A stretch of DNA of 8,752 bases from Bacillota bacterium (GTDB lineage Bacteria > Bacillota > Sulfobacillia > Symbiobacteriales > Symbiobacteriaceae): positions 1 through 8,752 of the forward strand of contig JAQBPS010000504.1 in the NCBI GenBank assembly GCA_028287415.1, read 5' to 3'. Below are positions 6,837 to 8,752 of this stretch, piece after piece. The translations under genes were made by a program, and so were the position numbers. The notes below the pieces were generated by a model. That model worked only from the letters and a program-made list of their open reading frames with translations, had not been told where the DNA came from and made no database searches. Positions within the stretch are counted from its first letter, which is position 1, and every line of letters begins with the position of its first letter.

Positions 6837-7733
6837 TTATTTGCGGACCGTCTTCGGGTCGAGCAGGTCGCGCAGCCCGTCCCCGAACAGGTTGAAGCCA
6901 AGTATGCAGACCGCTATGGCCAGCCCCGGCATCGTCGGCATCCACCAGGCGTTGTACAGAAACGACTGACCCTCGGCGATCATCGTCCCCCATGCCGGGG
7001 TGGGCGGCTGCGCCCCCATTCCCAGAAAGCTGAGGGCTGCCGTTGCCTGGATGGCGCCGGCCGTGCCAAGCGTAGCTACGACTACCACCGGCGAAAGGAT
7101 GTTGGGCAGCACATGCCGGTACATCATCCGCCGGTCGGAAGCCCCCAGCGCCCGGGCGGCCTCCACATACTCCCGGTTCTTGACGGCGAGCACCTCGCCC
7201 CGCACCAGGCGGATGTACCCGGGCACGCCGCCCAGGCCGACAGCCAGCATCACGTTGAATTGGCCCGGGCCCAGAACCGCCACGATCGCGAGCGCCAAGA
7301 GCAGCCCCGGGAAGGCCAGGGCGACCTCCACCAGGCGCTGAACCACCATGTCCACCGCCCCGCCCATGTACCCGGAGAGCAGGCCGATGACCGTGCCCAG
7401 CCCCACCGCGAGGGAGACCGCTGCCAGGGCGGAGAGGAGTGAAATGCGCGCCCCGTAAAAGATGCGGGCCATTACGTCCCGCCCGAAGTTGTCTGTGCCG
7501 CCCCAATGCTCCGGGCCGGGTGCCTGGAGCTTGATGTCGAGGTTCATGGCGATCGGGTCGTGGCGGGAGACCACGGGTGCAAAAACCGCCATGAGCACAA
7601 AGAGCAGCACCAGGACCGTGCCGGTCCAGAACATTTTGTTGCGCCTGGAACGCCTCCAGAGGTTCTTGGCCACCGAGCGCGCGCCCTCCGGCGCCCCGGT
7701 CTCTGCTGCCAGCTGGATCACTGGTTCGGCCAT
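6837..7733 (-). CDS. Peptide ABC transporter permease, DppC/OppC type
   Basis: This 298-residue inner-membrane permease is of the dipeptide/oligopeptide/nickel ABC import family. It has a cytoplasmic, basic N-terminus (NLWRRSRRNKMF, 24-35), a first membrane segment at about 36-54, and the characteristic DppC periplasmic stretch HWGGTDNFGRDVMARIFYGARISL (76-99). Further hydrophobic spans lie at about 100-120, 132-155, 160-178, 212-238 and 264-284. The EAA loop that docks with the ATPase is EYVEAARALGASDRRMMYRHVLPN (188-211). The C-terminus (FNLFGDGLRDLLDPK) is standard. The ATG shares its A with the TGA stop of the DppB gene (TGATG), a sign of translational coupling, and AAGGA lies 10 bases upstream. 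It should form a heterodimeric channel with that neighbour. The substrate is not specified by the permease sequence. Confidence 0.95.
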   Translation of the reverse strand: MAEPVIQLAAETGAPEGARSVAKNLWRRSRRNKMFWTGTVLVLLFVLMAVFAPVVSRHDPIAMNLDIKLQAPGPEHWGGTDNFGRDVMARIFYGARISLLSALAAVSLAVGLGTVIGLLSGYMGGAVDMVVQRLVEVALAFPGLLLALAIVAVLGPGQFNVMLAVGLGGVPGYIRLVRGEVLAVKNREYVEAARALGASDRRMMYRHVLPNILSPVVVVATLGTAGAIQATAALSFLGMGAQPPTPAWGTMIAEGQSFLYNAWWMPTMPGLAIAVCILGFNLFGDGLRDLLDPKTVRK

Positions 7734-8653
7734 CAGTACCTGATCCTTGGGTCGACCATCGCGTAGGCGACGTCGACCAGCAGATTGGCGAGCACGTAGC
7801 CGACGGCGGTCAGCAGGACCACCGCCTGAATCACCGGGTAATCACGGGTATTGAGGGAGTACACCGCAAGTTGCCCGATGCCGGCAAAGCCAAAGACGGT
7901 CTCTACAACGATGGCACCGCTGAGCAGGCCGCCCAGCTGAAGGCCAAGAATGGTGACCACGGGGATCATCACGTTCTTGAGCGCATGCCGGTAATTCACC
8001 TTCCCTTCCTGCACGCCCTTGGCCCGGGCGGTCCGGATGTAGTCGTTATTCAGTACCTCGATCATGCCCGCCCGGGTGACCCGGGCCAGGACGGCGGAGC
8101 CCGTCAGGCCCAGGGTGATAGCGGGCAGGATCACGTGGCTGAACGTCTGAGACCCGGCTACGGGGAACCAGCGCAAGTGCACGGCGAAGAGGAGGATCAG
8201 CATCATCCCGAACCAGAACTGCGGGACGGATACGCCGATAACTGCGCCCGACATGGTCAAGGTATCGAGCCAGGAGCCGCGATTCGCCGCCGCAACAACG
8301 CCCGACAGGATGCCAATGAGCGTAGCGATCAGCATTCCGAGCGCTGCAAGCTTCAGGGTACGGGGCAGCCGCTCCTGGATCATCTTGGAGACCTCCTGGC
8401 GCGTCCGATAGCTGCGTCCGAAATCCCCCTGCATGACCCGCCCCATGAAGCTGGCGTACTGGGAAAGCAGCGGCCTGTCCATCCCCATCTCATGCCGGAT
8501 CTTCTGAATCTCCGACTCGGGGGGCGGCGTCATGCCGAACATGAGCCGCACCGGGTCGCCCGGCACGAGCCGCAGGATCAGGAAGACGAGGAAGCTGACC
8601 AGCACCAGGGTCGGAATGGTGGCGAAAATGCGGGTTGTGATGTAGCGCAGCAC
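7733..8653 (-). CDS. Peptide ABC transporter permease, DppB/OppB type
   Basis: This 306-residue inner-membrane permease pairs with DppC in peptide-type ABC importers. From the GTG at 8653 it begins MLRYITTRIFATIPTLVLV, the standard DppB N-terminus, with membrane segments at about 9-30, 100-123, 134-160, 171-194, 231-253 and 273-298. The family segment LVPGDPVRLMFG follows the first span, and the ATPase-docking EAA loop is DYIRTARAKGVQEGKVNYRHALKN (204-227). The C-terminus DPRIRY is typical. An ATG at 8668 would add five residues, but it has no Shine-Dalgarno upstream, whereas GGAGGG lies 7 bases before the GTG and overlaps that ATG; I therefore take GTG 8653. It follows the upstream binding-protein gene by 39 bp and overlaps the DppC start by one base. 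Confidence 0.94.
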   Translation of the reverse strand: MLRYITTRIFATIPTLVLVSFLVFLILRLVPGDPVRLMFGMTPPPESEIQKIRHEMGMDRPLLSQYASFMGRVMQGDFGRSYRTRQEVSKMIQERLPRTLKLAALGMLIATLIGILSGVVAAANRGSWLDTLTMSGAVIGVSVPQFWFGMMLILLFAVHLRWFPVAGSQTFSHVILPAITLGLTGSAVLARVTRAGMIEVLNNDYIRTARAKGVQEGKVNYRHALKNVMIPVVTILGLQLGGLLSGAIVVETVFGFAGIGQLAVYSLNTRDYPVIQAVVLLTAVGYVLANLLVDVAYAMVDPRIRY

Positions 8654-8660
8654 GGACGAT

Positions 8661-8666
8661 CCCTCC
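8661..8666 (-). promoter_or_regulatory. Ribosome binding site deciding the DppB-type permease start
   Basis: GGAGGG on the minus strand sits 7 bases before GTG 8653. The motif overlaps the alternative ATG at 8668-8666, which itself has only pyrimidine-rich sequence upstream. The arrangement supports GTG as the real start. Confidence 0.65.
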
Positions 8667-8692
8667 ATTGCAGCCGTAGACGGAGGCGGGGG

Positions 8693-8752
8693 CTACTCCT
8701 TGACGTAAGCTTCGTCGAAGGAAACACTGCCGTCGGGCTGGATCACAAGATC
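8693..8752 (-). CDS. Probable peptide-binding protein of the leftward operon (last 19 codons)
   Basis: The minus strand is open from the right edge to a TAG at 8695-8693 and reads DLVIQPDGSVSFDEAYVKE. Family 5 solute-binding proteins often finish with a short hydrophilic tail of this kind, containing a Pro-Asp-Gly turn and a final SF-x-x-x-YV-type strand. Its position directly before dppB- and dppC-type genes, 39 bp from the permease start, is where dppA/oppA genes usually lie. Only 19 residues are visible, so the assignment rests mainly on context. Codon use matches the neighbouring genes. Confidence 0.6.
   Translation of the reverse strand, partial: DLVIQPDGSVSFDEAYVKE

Noticed and set aside
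4623..6969. Long plus-strand frames (4623-5426 and 5968-6969) opposite the two hydrolase genes
   Set aside because: They lie at equivalent places in the two paralogs and translate to similar sequence only because the sense genes are duplicated. They are antisense shadows in high-GC DNA.
6820..7506. Upstream in-frame extension of serine hydrolase paralog 2 through the DppC gene
   Set aside because: The extra 229 residues are low-complexity Gly/Arg/Ala sequence in the wrong frame of a clear permease gene. A Shine-Dalgarno and paralog alignment fix the start at 6819.

Overview
The window is high-GC bacterial DNA that is almost entirely protein-coding. Compact, Shine-Dalgarno-led operons, several peptide-uptake and peptidase genes, and ABC binding proteins and permeases of the dipeptide/oligopeptide (Dpp/Opp) type suggest a peptide-scavenging, high-GC Gram-positive organism. 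A Symbiobacterium-like Firmicute would fit. The genus is inference only, because no rRNA or marker gene is present.

Layout. Two gene sets converge on a strong hairpin at 1844-1881. On the left, reading rightward, are the C-terminal two-fifths or so of a family 5 solute-binding protein (1-790) and, 20 bp later, a zinc-dependent deacylase of the succinylglutamate desuccinylase/aspartoacylase family (811-1800). On the right, reading leftward from the right edge, are the last 19 codons of a protein that is probably another solute-binding protein (8752-8693), a DppB-type permease (8653-7733), a DppC-type permease (7733-6837), two tandem paralogous S12/class-C beta-lactamase-like serine hydrolases (6819-5410 and 5390-3978), and an S9 prolyl-oligopeptidase-family peptidase (3940-1898). 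Gaps in the leftward set are at most 39 bp and the two permease genes overlap by one base, so it reads as a single operon. Its promoter and the remaining transporter genes, including any DppD/DppF ATPases, lie outside the window. No non-coding stretch exceeds about 100 bp.

How the genes work together. The permeases and binding proteins would bring in peptides or peptide-like compounds. The two S12 hydrolases and the S9 peptidase show no signal peptide, so they probably act on the imported substrate in the cytoplasm. S9C peptidases often release N-acylated amino acids, and the M14-like deacylase in the facing operon belongs to a family that strips acyl groups from amino acids. The two convergent operons may therefore form one uptake-and-degradation island for modified peptides (inference).

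No mobile element, CRISPR array, tRNA, rRNA or riboswitch was seen. The parts most worth a second look are the tandem signal-less S12 hydrolase pair coupled to a peptide permease, the possible S9 plus deacylase pathway, and two start-codon corrections.
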